Shown here in pieces: positions 8,115 through 16,320 of a DNA stretch of 39,136 nt. The DNA is from Nocardiopsis trehalosi NBRC 14201. GTDB lineage: Bacteria; Actinomycetota; Actinomycetes; Streptosporangiales; Streptosporangiaceae. Each line of letters starts with the position of its first letter. Position 1 is the first letter of the stretch. The notes below the pieces were generated by a model. The model did no database searches. It was not told the DNA's origin and saw only the letters and a program-made list of their open reading frames with translations. Where the stretch lies: contig NZ_BCRK01000036.1 of the NCBI RefSeq assembly GCF_001552555.1, forward strand, positions 1 to 39,136, in the 5' to 3' direction. The translations under genes and the position numbers were made by a program.

Positions 8115-8800
8115 TTCACCCACCCGAACCCCTGGTTGGTCGCCAGGCCAAGACCCCAGTCGTAGAGGGCGTCCAGCAGTGCGGGCGCGGCGTGCACCCG
8201 CACGGTCACCGGGGCGCCGATGCGGAACCCCTTGGCCGTGCGGAACATGCGGCGGTGCCCGGCTTGGACGACGTCGATCTCGACATCGGAGGGCAGGCCC
8301 AGGACGTCGGCCTTGTGCCGGCTGTTGTGGACCAGGCGCTCCTCATAGCCGGGGTCGTCGGGCAGGAGGAACCGGTCCTCGTGCTTGACCACCACCGCCG
8401 AGGCGGTCTCGAACACCGCCGTCCCCGCGGAGTGGTCGGGCGCGGTCTCCAGCCGGACCCCGAGCACCTCCAGCGGGGCGCTGCCCCACCGCAGCTCGCC
8501 GCATCCGCCCAAGCCGGCCAGCAGGCACCCAGCGATGCGCGGAACCGGTGACCCCAGCCGCAGCATGCCCTTGTCCGACGTCGCGTAGACGCCTTTCTTG
8601 CGCGGTGCCCCCGGGAACACCGGCGGGCACACCCCCAGCGGCCGCAGACTGCTGCCCTGCCACCCCGAATCGTGCAATTCGGCAGCAAGCTCCGCATCCT
8701 GCCCGCGAATCAGCTCATAAACCACCCCGCGCGCCGCACCGTGCACCTCCGGCCACGCCAACTGCGGCGCCTTCGCCGCCACATCCACCCAGAAACGCAT
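8111..8800 (-). CDS. cas6: crRNA-processing endoribonuclease Cas6
   Basis: The 229-residue protein is in Cas6 position, first in the cas operon. Its C-terminal end GLGLATNQGFGWVK is the glycine-rich loop characteristic of the Cas6 superfamily. An internal HNSRHKADVLG stretch and beta-rich segments fit a double ferredoxin fold. It would cut the repeat RNA of all four arrays 8 bases before the spacer, leaving an AUCGCAAC-type tag (inference from repeat ends). The ATG at 8800 follows GGTGGGTGGAG; a GTG two codons upstream is also possible. I cannot name the catalytic residues from sequence alone. Confidence 0.9.
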   Translation of the reverse strand: MRFWVDVAAKAPQLAWPEVHGAARGVVYELIRGQDAELAAELHDSGWQGSSLRPLGVCPPVFPGAPRKKGVYATSDKGMLRLGSPVPRIAGCLLAGLGGCGELRWGSAPLEVLGVRLETAPDHSAGTAVFETASAVVVKHEDRFLLPDDPGYEERLVHNSRHKADVLGLPSDVEIDVVQAGHRRMFRTAKGFRIGAPVTVRVHAAPALLDALYDWGLGLATNQGFGWVK

Positions 8801-9046
8801 CTCCACCCACCATCGCTTTCGCGGATGCCGCCATTGCTACCAGCAGCCGACGACAATTGATGGAAGAATCCGAAGTGCAGCCGGAACCGGCCAAGACTCC
8901 GGGTGAACAATGTCCGACTATAAGCGTTTTGCGGGCATGCATGCAGCCTGAAAGCATTGAACCCTTTTGGGATTGCAAAGATGCATCTTGGGGCGCAGAG
9001 CTCAAGATGTTCCCGTCATCACCCCTTGAGGGAAAAGTCCGGTCGT
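8801..9046 (-). promoter_or_regulatory. Intergenic region upstream of the cas operon
   Basis: About 250 bp without a convincing gene separate cas6 from the array 2 end. It is less GC-rich than its surroundings, particularly 8,850-9,020, which suits a promoter. It contains the palindrome GCATGCATGC (about 8933-8942). On the minus strand a TATAGT hexamer sits near 8,920-8,926 and could be a -10 box for cas6, but I see no clear -35 partner. Overlapping short frames on both strands have no recognisable features and were left out. Confidence 0.45.
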
Positions 9047-9074
9047 GGCCGTCAAGGTCCGATCCTTGACGGCC
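9047..9074 (-). terminator. Perfect 11-bp stem hairpin at the distal end of array 2
   Basis: GGCCGTCAAGG, six loop bases and CCTTGACGGCC form a perfect 28-bp inverted repeat 13 bp beyond the last repeat of array 2. On the transcribed minus strand it follows the array and is followed about 10 bases later by CTTTTCC. It could end array transcripts before the cas promoter. The lack of a proper U-run leaves a protein-binding operator as an alternative. Confidence 0.5.
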
Positions 9075-9087
9075 ACACCAGCCAGGG

Positions 9088-10022
9088 GTTGCGATCCCTC
9101 TAGGGATGATCAGCGGCCGGAGGAGGCGCGCGCCAGGCTCGGCGCGCTGGTGTTGCGATCCCTCTAGGTATGATCAGCGGCCCGCACCCCTGAACCGGTG
9201 CTGTCCCTCGCGGTCACGTTGCGATCCCTCTAGGGATGATCAGCGGCGGGGGAGCACGCCGGCGCCGAGGGAGGAGGCGAGGTTGCGATCCCTCTAGGGA
9301 TGATCAGCGGCCATGCGGGCGTACACGGACCGCAAAGACCGCGCCAAGTTGCGATCCCTCTAGGGATGATCAGCGACCCCGGTATGACCGCCGTGACGGC
9401 CCGGGGCGACATGTTGCGATCCCTCTAGGGATGATCAGCGACCCGAGACGACATCCCCCATCGCCTACACCACCGCGTTGCGATCCCTCTAGGGATGATC
9501 AGCAGCCTGGGCGTCGACACCCCGAAGACCCACGGCAGCATGTTGCGATTTCTCTAGGGATGATCAGCAGGGGCGATCATGGCGTGGGCGTGGATGTGGG
9601 GGGCCCGTTGCGATCCTTCTAGGGATGATCAGCGGCCGTCGAAACGTTGATCATTCCCGGCCTGCTGCAAACGTTGCGATCCCTCTAGGGATGATCAGCG
9701 GCCCGCCAAGGTCAGCAAGCCGTGGGAGGAGGTCAGGTTGCGATCCCTCTAGGGATGATCAGCGGCCCGGCCAGACCTGCGCGGCGTAGCGCCGCGCCAC
9801 GTTGCGATCCCTCTAGGGATGATCAGCGGCCGCCGGTGGCGTCGGGGGCGTACTCGCGCAGAGCGTTGCGATCCCTCTAGGGATGATCAGCGGCGCCCAT
9901 CTGCCTACCCTGAGTGCGCACGCGATGTGTTGCGATCCCTCTAGGGATGATCAGCGGCCCGCCGGCCGTTCCGTAGACCGGGCGCACGTAGCGTTGCGAT
10001 CCCTTTAGGGATGATCAGCGGC
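9088..10022 (-). CRISPR. CRISPR array 2, 15 repeats
   Basis: Fifteen 30-bp repeats start at 9088, 9152, 9218, 9282, 9348, 9413, 9477, 9542, 9607, 9673, 9737, 9801, 9864, 9929 and 9993, with 14 spacers of 33-36 bp. On the plus strand the repeat begins GTTGCGATCCCTCTAGGGAT and ends GATCAGCGGC. ATCCCT-CT-AGGGAT is a perfect hairpin. Several inner repeats end AGCGAC or AGCAGC, and those at 9152, 9542, 9607 and 9993 each carry substitutions. The leader is at the right (10,023 on), so the right-hand spacers are the youngest. Spacer 9637-9672 encodes an IPGLLQT motif (see findings). Confidence 0.98.
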
Positions 10023-10140
10023 CCGAGGGTAAAGTCGCTGGTCGGAGCACGTCTCGGGTGACCGAATCCAGCGACTTTTGTAGCGGACCGGCGGTTGTGC
10101 AGCGCCGCAGGTCAGACGCTTGCGCGAGCACTACTGCGGA
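10023..10140 (-). promoter_or_regulatory. Leader of array 2
   Basis: CCGAGGGTAAAG touches the last repeat, and the conserved block GCGGACCGGCGGTTGTGC lies 56-60 bp away, followed by GCAGGTCAGACGCTTGCGC. Between them GTCGCTGG at 10,034-10,042 pairs with CCAGCGAC at about 10,068-10,076, forming a 10-bp inverted repeat when the flanking AA/TT is included. No gene fits between here and 10,294. The region must hold the array promoter and the sequences that guide spacer insertion. Confidence 0.78.
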
Positions 10141-10293
10141 AACCATGAACCGCCTGCCCTTCGCGTCAGCGAATCGCGTCGAATTTCCTGTGTACTGCCT
10201 ACCCGGTGTGGCGCCTGTTCTGGCGAAGACCCTAGCCCTTGCTGCGTACAACAGGCGGCCGGCGGCGGCGCGAGCCGTTCACCCCCGCTGAGG

Positions 10294-11580
10294 CTACGCG
10301 TCCAGGGGTGAGGCACTCGCGTGCAGTTCCTCCACTTCGCGGACCCCACGGTAGGGGTCCAGGCGTGGCAGGAAGCCGTGGGCCAGCGCGATACAGCGGG
10401 CGGCTCCGGTCTCCCTCGCCGTGTCGAGTGCGCGGTGCGCGGTGACGGCGGCGCCGGCCACCTGGCCGCGGTCGAGGGCGGCGTGTGCTGCGTAGACGCC
10501 CATCACCGCCCGGGTCCGGGTGCGGTGTTGGGGAAGCAGGGCGAGTCCTTCCTCGATGGACGCCGCGGCTGCCGCCGCGGAACCGAGGTCGCGCCAGCAT
10601 TCGCCGGCGTCGGCGGCCAGGTCGGCGGGTGACATCCACGCGCACCACGTGTCGTCGTCGCGGGGAGCGCGGGAGAGCGCCCGCTCGGCGGCGCTGACCT
10701 GTGTCTGCGTCGCTTCGGCCTCGCCCAGGCGGGCGTAGGAGCGGGCCAGGCGCAGGTGCAGCAGCGCGGTCGGGCGCGGTTCGCGGGTGCGGTGAAGGGC
10801 CTCGGTCAGCAGGCGGACGGCCGTGCCCGGACGCTCCATCCACGTGCACTGGTAGGCGAGGTCGGCGAGAAGGGCCGGGCCGAGCGCGGGGTCGTCGGCG
10901 GTGGCGGCGGCGCGCAGCCCGGCGGCCCAGAACCGCTGTGCGCCCGCGTGCAGCCCCTGGTCGAAGGCGATCCATCCGCGCGCTTGGGCCAGGGTGGCGA
11001 TGGCGGTGTGCAGGGCGGGCGAGCGGCTTCCGGCCGTGGACCGGGTCAGGCGCACCGCGGAGTCCAGGTGGGCGTCGAGGACGCGGGTGGTCTCCGCGGA
11101 CGGTTTCGCTGTGGACAGGCGCCGAAGGTCGGCCGCGTGGGCGCAGAGCCATTCCGCGAGGTCGGCGCCGTCCCGGTGCGGGGGTCCCGCCTCGCCGGCG
11201 GGGAGCCCGGCGGCCGTCGCGGCCAGCGTGGTCAGGGTGGAGCCGGAGATGACGAGGAATCGGCGGCGGTCCACAGCGGCTCCCAGGAGATCCTCGAGCG
11301 CGGTGCGCCCGCTCAGCTGATCCGACGACTCGGTTGTGCGCAGGGCTGCGGTGACCTCCGGCAGGGAGGTGCCCAGCACGTCGGCCAGGAGCCGCCGGTA
11401 GAGGTGGCTGGGCAGGACGCCGCGCTCCCATCGGGAGACGGTGTGGCGGGTGACGGGGCACTGCTCGCCGTGTTCCGCGGCGGCGCGGCGCAGCGCCCGG
11501 GCGAGGTCGGTCTGCGACCACCCGCGGTCGTCGCGGGCGCGGGCGAGGGGATGGCGGCGGTCGGGGGCGGGTGTGTCCAC
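10294..11580 (-). CDS. XRE-type regulator with TPR-like domain, lanthipeptide cluster
   Basis: The product is about 428 residues. Near the N terminus, DRGWSQTDLARAL and TRHTVSRWERG are a Cro/C1-type helix-turn-helix. After a Thr/Ala-rich link with a hydrophobic stretch, LVISGSTLTTLAATAAGL, the rest is alpha-helical and Ala/Leu-rich with repeats such as ALLADLAYQCTWMERPGTA, resembling TPR regulators of actinomycetes. It faces the methyltransferase operon and is likely its regulator, perhaps responding to a peptide. The start is uncertain: GTG at 11,580 is preferred because homologous proteins begin just before the helix-turn-helix, but neither it nor the GTG at 11,625 has a strong ribosome site, and leaderless translation is possible. 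Confidence 0.8.
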   Translation of the reverse strand: MDTPAPDRRHPLARARDDRGWSQTDLARALRRAAAEHGEQCPVTRHTVSRWERGVLPSHLYRRLLADVLGTSLPEVTAALRTTESSDQLSGRTALEDLLGAAVDRRRFLVISGSTLTTLAATAAGLPAGEAGPPHRDGADLAEWLCAHAADLRRLSTAKPSAETTRVLDAHLDSAVRLTRSTAGSRSPALHTAIATLAQARGWIAFDQGLHAGAQRFWAAGLRAAATADDPALGPALLADLAYQCTWMERPGTAVRLLTEALHRTREPRPTALLHLRLARSYARLGEAEATQTQVSAAERALSRAPRDDDTWCAWMSPADLAADAGECWRDLGSAAAAAASIEEGLALLPQHRTRTRAVMGVYAAHAALDRGQVAGAAVTAHRALDTARETGAARCIALAHGFLPRLDPYRGVREVEELHASASPLDA

Positions 11581-11752
11581 GGCCGAGGTGTACCCGCCGC
11601 AACACCCCCGGGGACGCCGCCGCACCGAAAAGCCCCTAAGAAGCCCCTAGTTGTCCACGGGACAGCGGGCCGCCGGGTGCGGCGTAATGGTGAATACCGC
11701 AGCCGCCTCCACCCGGGCGGAGGCCCGGAAACCCGATCCAGGAGGTGAGAGC
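11581..11752. promoter_or_regulatory. Divergent promoter region of the lanthipeptide cluster
   Basis: This gap separates the regulator from the methyltransferase operon and should contain both promoters. AAGCCCCTA occurs twice at 11,630 and 11,641, exactly 11 bp apart, so a dimeric regulator could bind both on one face of the helix. A GCCTCC/GGAGGC inverted repeat lies near 11,704-11,723. The ribosome site GGAGGTGA (11,741-11,748) supports the GTG start of the methyltransferase. No clear -35/-10 pair could be picked. Confidence 0.45.
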
Positions 11753-13006
11753 GTGGCTACACTCCGCCAGATGAACACAGCTTCCACTTCCGCGACCACC
11801 GAGGCCGAAGCGGCCCGTGACCGGATGATTGCCCGGTTGCGTGAACTCGGCGCACTGCACTCCCCCGCCGTAGCCGAGGCGTTCCGGTCGGTGCCCCGCC
11901 ACGCGTTCACCTGCGATGCCGCGCTGGACCAGGCGTATGCGGCCGAGACGTCCGTGGTGACCAAACGCGACGCCGCCGGCGCCGCCCTCAGCTCCGTGTC
12001 GGCGCCGCGCGTTCAGGCCCTCATGCTGGAGCAGGCCGGCGTCGAGGCCGGCATGCGGTGCCTGGAGATCGGCTCGGGCGGCTACAACGCCGCTCTCCTG
12101 GCCGAACTCGTCGGGACGGACGGGGAGGTCACCACGCTCGACATCGACGCCGAGATCACCGGGCGCGCCCGCCGCCTGCTCGACGAGGCCGGATACACGC
12201 GCGTGAACGTCGTGTGCGCCGACGGCGACGCCGGCGCCCCGGCCCACGCGCCCTTCGACCGCATCATCGCCACCGCCGGGGCCTGGGACATCCCCCCGGC
12301 GTGGATCGACCAGCTCACCCCCGGCGGGCGGATCGTCGTCCCGCTGCGCGTCCGCGGCCTGACCCGGTCGGTGGTGTTCGAACGCGAAGGCGACCGCCTG
12401 GTCAGCCGCGATCTGCAGTCCTGCGGTTTCGTCCCGATGCTGGGCGCCGGCGCGCACCCGGTGCGCCTGGCCGCGCTGCACGAGGACGGCGATGCGGCGG
12501 TGGCCCTGCGCCTGGACGAGGACGAGCGCGTCGACACCGGCCTGCTGTCCGCCGCACTCGCTTCCCCACCGGCCGCCGTGTGGTCCGGCGTGGAGATCGG
12601 CGGTGAGGAGCCCTTCGACGGCCTGGACCTGTGGTTGGCCTGCACAAGCGGCCCGGCCTTCGCGCTCATGGTAGCAACGAAGGCGGCCCGCGCCGCAGGC
12701 CTGGTCGCCTCCGCCTCCCCGGTGGGTGTGGCGGCGCTCGTCGACGGCGCCTCGTTCGCCTACCGCACGGTGCGCCCCGCGCAGGCCGCGGACGCCTATG
12801 AGTTCGGGGCCCGCGCCCACGGCCCGGACGGTTCCTCTCTGGCCGCACGCCTGGCCGACCGGATCCGGGAATGGGACCGCGGGCACCGCCACGGCCCGGG
12901 GCCGGTGCTGCAGGTGCACCCCGCGGGAACCCCGGACGACCGGCTGCCCTCGTCCGACCTGGTCGTGGACAAGACGCACACCCGCATCACGATCTCCTGG
13001 CCCTGA
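11753..13006 (+). CDS. FxLD-system PCMT-like O-methyltransferase
   Basis: The 417-residue protein is an S-adenosylmethionine methyltransferase of the protein-isoaspartate type. VPRHAF (about 47-52) and the cofactor loop LEIGSGGYNAALLAEL (about 104-119) are visible, followed by TLDIDAEI and FDRIIATAGAWDIPPAWIDQL, a hallmark of this family. A C-terminal extension of roughly 170 residues is what distinguishes the FxLD-system enzymes. In related lanthipeptide pathways such enzymes methylate an Asp side chain, which then cyclises; here Asp34-Gly35 of the precursor would be a good target (inference). The GTG at 11,753 sits 4 bases after GGAGGTGA. The precursor gene follows 48 bp downstream. Confidence 0.9.
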   Translation: MATLRQMNTASTSATTEAEAARDRMIARLRELGALHSPAVAEAFRSVPRHAFTCDAALDQAYAAETSVVTKRDAAGAALSSVSAPRVQALMLEQAGVEAGMRCLEIGSGGYNAALLAELVGTDGEVTTLDIDAEITGRARRLLDEAGYTRVNVVCADGDAGAPAHAPFDRIIATAGAWDIPPAWIDQLTPGGRIVVPLRVRGLTRSVVFEREGDRLVSRDLQSCGFVPMLGAGAHPVRLAALHEDGDAAVALRLDEDERVDTGLLSAALASPPAAVWSGVEIGGEEPFDGLDLWLACTSGPAFALMVATKAARAAGLVASASPVGVAALVDGASFAYRTVRPAQAADAYEFGARAHGPDGSSLAARLADRIREWDRGHRHGPGPVLQVHPAGTPDDRLPSSDLVVDKTHTRITISWP

Positions 13007-13054
13007 ACCGCTCAGCGGCCAGGACCGCACCAGCGAACGCCTGAGGAGGAGCAC

Positions 13055-13210
13055 ATGCCGACCAACACCTCACCCGACTGGACGGACTTCGACCTGGACG
13101 TCTCCGTGGTGCAGAGCGCACCGGTCGTCGCCGAGCTGATGCGCAACACCGACGACGGGTGCACGTCCACGTGCGAGAGCGCCTGCACGAACAGCACCTG
13201 CATCGTCTGA
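13055..13210 (+). CDS. FxLD-family lanthipeptide precursor peptide
   Basis: A 51-residue peptide with a strong ribosome site (GAGGAGGA, 4 bases before the ATG). The leader contains FDLD at residues 12-15, the family's F-x-L-D box, within TDFDLDVSVVQS. The core follows DDG and reads CTSTCESACTNSTCIV: four cysteines (36, 40, 44, 49) spaced by 3, 3 and 4 residues, with seven Ser/Thr between them. Dehydration of Ser/Thr by LanB and addition of Cys by LanC would give up to four lanthionine-type rings. The cleavage site is not obvious; it probably lies before or near Asn31-Asp34. No dedicated protease or exporter gene is seen in the cluster. Confidence 0.92.
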   Translation: MPTNTSPDWTDFDLDVSVVQSAPVVAELMRNTDDGCTSTCESACTNSTCIV

Positions 13211-13279
13211 CCACCCATGCCGGGGATGCCGGCGCCCGCGCAAGGGCGCCGGCATCCCTGGAGGAGAAGGGCTGGCCGC

Positions 13280-16200
13280 ATGTATCGCTTCGCGGACGCG
13301 GCGCTGCTGCGCGCCGCCGCACACCCTCCCGGTTGGGTCGTCACCTGCTGGCCCGACCTCGACGAGGACACGGTCGCGCAGTGGCGTGACTGGACGCGGC
13401 AGGTGTGGGCCGACGACCACGTAGCGGCCGCGGTCGCAGCGGCCAGCCCGGGGCTGGCCCAGCGCCTGCGGGCCGTGTGCGAGGGTCGGGCGACCGACCG
13501 CCGCCGCGTGCGGCGAGCGGTGGCGTCCCTTGTCGCCTACCTCCTGCGCATGCAGCACCGCGCCACGCCGTTCGGCCTGTTCGCGGGCGTGGCCCCGGTA
13601 CGCGTCGCCGCCGCGGCGGAGGTGCGGTGGGGCGTCTCCCACCGCGCCGCCGCACGGCCCGACGCGGTGTGGCTCGCCGAGGCCGTGCAGCGCCTCGAAG
13701 GCTGCTCCGATCTGCTCTGGCGGCTGACGGTGGTCGCGCAGGACGGGTGCGTGATACGCGGTGACCGGCTCGTCCTTCCGTGGGCGCCGGCCGAGCCCGA
13801 CCGCCCGGAGCCGGCGGAAGTGGGCGTGCGGCACACCCCGGCCGTCCGCACCGCCCTGTGCACCGCACGTACACCCGTGCCGTTCGCCGACCTGGCCGCT
13901 GTTCTGGCCGACGCGCACCCCGGCGTCGCGCTCGGGACCGTCCGCGAACTGCTGGGCGAGCTCGTCCGCCGCCGCTTCCTTATCACCAGTCTGCGCCCGC
14001 CCATGACGGCGACCGATCCGCTCGGCCACCTCGTCGCGGTTCTGGAGGACGCCGACGCCGATACCCTGCCCGCCGCCGCCCCCGTAGTGGCGGAGCTCCG
14101 TGCGGCGCGCCGGCCCACCCGCCTTCGCGGGGTAGACAGCGGCACGCCGCCCGCCCGCGCCGTCCCTGGATCGGCGGCCGAACTCCGGTCGGAAGCCGCG
14201 GACCTGCTCCTCGACTGCACCCTGACCCTGCCCGCCGCCGTGGCGGCCGAAGCGGCGCGTGCCGCCACCCTGCTGGCCCGCCTGTCTCCGTTTCCCACGG
14301 GTTCCCCGGCGTGGCGGGATTACCACGCCCGGTTCCTGGAGCGCTACGGTCCGGGCGCACTCGTTCGCGTCGGCGACCTCACCGACCCGTGCACCGGGTT
14401 GGGTCTGCCCGCCGGCTATCGCGGCTCCGCGGCGGCATCGCCGGACAGCCGCATCGGCGCTCGCGATGAGCGCCTCCTCTGCTGGGCCCAGCACGCGGCG
14501 CTCACCGGCACCCGCGAGATCACCCTCGACGCCGGCCGCCTCAGCGAACTCGCCGCCGAGCCGCCCACCCAGGCGATCCCCCACGCCGACGTGCGGTTCC
14601 ACCTGCACGCCCCCACCCGGCGAGCCGTGGACGGCGGCGCGTTCAGCCTGGTCGTCAACGGCATCTCCTCCAGCGCCGGCATCACCGCGGGTCGGTTCCT
14701 CGACCTGCTGCCCGCAGCGGACCGACAGCGCATGACCCGCGCGTACGCCACCGCCCCCACCCTCGACGCCGGTGCGGTGGGGGTCCAGGTGTCCAGCCCG
14801 CCGCTCTACCCCCGGACCGAACGCGTCGCCCGCGCCCCCGCCGTGCTGCCGCGCATACTCCACCTGGGTGAGCTCCCCGGCGCCGACGTCTCCGCGCCTG
14901 CTCTCCGTGACCTCGCCGTCGGCGCGGACGTCCACCGGCTGTTCCTCGTCGACCTCACCGACGGGACCCTGGTGGAGCCTCGAGTGTTCAACGCGGTCGA
15001 GCCCGTCAACACCACCCACCCGCTGGTGCGGTTCCTGTGCGAGCTGCCTCGGGCGCGCGCCGCGGCCCTTGCCCCGTTCTCCTGGGGCGCCGCCCGCCGG
15101 TTGCCGTTCCTGCCCCGGATCCGCTGTGGCCGCACCGTGTTGGCCCAGGCGCGCTGGCGGGTGGCGGCCCTCGCGCTTCCGGGACCGACGGCGCCCGCCG
15201 CCCACTGGGCTGCCGCCCTGAAGGCGCTGCGTACTCAGACGAACGTGCCGACCGCCGTCGTCCTGGTGAGGGCGATCGCCGGCTCCGCCTGGACCTCGAC
15301 AACGGCGCCCACCTCCACCTGCTCCGCACCCACCTGGACCGCAACGGCCACGCCACGCTGCTCGAAGCCGTCGACGGCGACGCCTACGGCTGGTTGGACG
15401 GGCGCGCCCACGAGATCACCCTGGCCGTCACCGCATCACACCCTCGACCCCTGCCTTCCGTCCGGCCGAGGACGGCAGCGGCGACCGGGCGCAACCACGG
15501 TCACCTGCCGGGTGCACCCCCGTGGGCCTACGCCAAGGTCTACGCCGTTACCGACCGCCACCTCGAACTGCTTACTGACCACCTTCCCGACCTGCTCGGT
15601 GCCCATGGGCCGTCCCCGCTGTGGTGGTTCATCCGCTACCGCGACCCTGAACCTCATCTGCGGCTGCGCATCCGCATCGACGATTCCCCCGGTTACGCGG
15701 CGGCCTGCCACGCGGTCGCCACTTGGGCGCGGAATCTGCGCGAAGCCGGGCTCGTCTCCCGGCTGCAGTGGGACACCTACCATCCCGAGACCGGCCGCTA
15801 CGGCGCCGGGGCTACCATGACCGCGGCCGAGTCCGTCTTCGCCGCCGACTCCCAGGCCGTGCTCGCCCAGGCTCGGTTCACCGCGGAGCACAGCTTGCCT
15901 TCCGACGCCGTGACTGCGGCCGGCCTCATCCATCTGGCGGCCGCCTTCACCGGTAGCGCCACGACCGCACGGCGATGGATCATCCGGCACCCCGCCCCGC
16001 CGCCGAGCACGGAGTCGCATCCGTCCGTGCGCGACCGCGCACGCGCGCTCGCCGACCCCGAGCAGACGCTGCTTCGCACCCTTCCCGGCGGTGACCGGCT
16101 CGCCGCGGCGTGGCACCGCCGCGCCGCCGCACTCGCCGCCTACCGCGTCACGCTCGCCGCCGACGACGGTGCACCCGACCAGGACGGCGTCCTGGGTTCG

Positions 16201-16320
16201 CTGCTTCACATGCACTACATCCGCGCGCAGGGCGTCGACGAGGACGGCGAGCGCGCCTGCCGACGCCTCGTCCGGGCCGTGGCACTCGCCGAAACCGCAG
16301 ACCCGAGGGTCCGCGCATGA
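13280..16320 (+). pseudogene. lanB: LanB lantibiotic dehydratase, split by a one-base frameshift
   Basis: The gene would encode about 1013 residues, a full-length class I dehydratase that glutamylates precursor Ser/Thr using glutamyl-tRNA and then eliminates glutamate. The first frame (MYRFADAALLRAAA, with QHRATPFGLFAGVAPV and the VVNGISSSAGITAGRFLDLL region) holds the glutamylation domain up to about 15,268. The elimination (SpaB_C) domain continues in another frame from GDRRLRLDLDNGAHLHLLRTHL to the TGA at 16,318. At 15,262-15,275 the sequence CTGGTGAGGGC appears to lack one G, as an intact version would read CTGGTGGAGGGC. Read as is, the first frame runs on without meaning to 15,820. I see no slippery heptamer, so programmed shifting is unlikely. 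It is either a real inactivating mutation or a sequencing error. The ATG follows GGAGGAGAAGG, and the end overlaps lanC (ATGA). Confidence 0.85.

Noticed and set aside
10232-11605. A 457-codon minus-strand frame overlapping the regulator
   Set aside because: Arg/Pro-rich out-of-frame shadow of the helix-turn-helix regulator.
15250-15300. Programmed ribosomal frameshifting in lanB
   Set aside because: No slippery heptamer or following stem was found; a missing G explains the break more simply.
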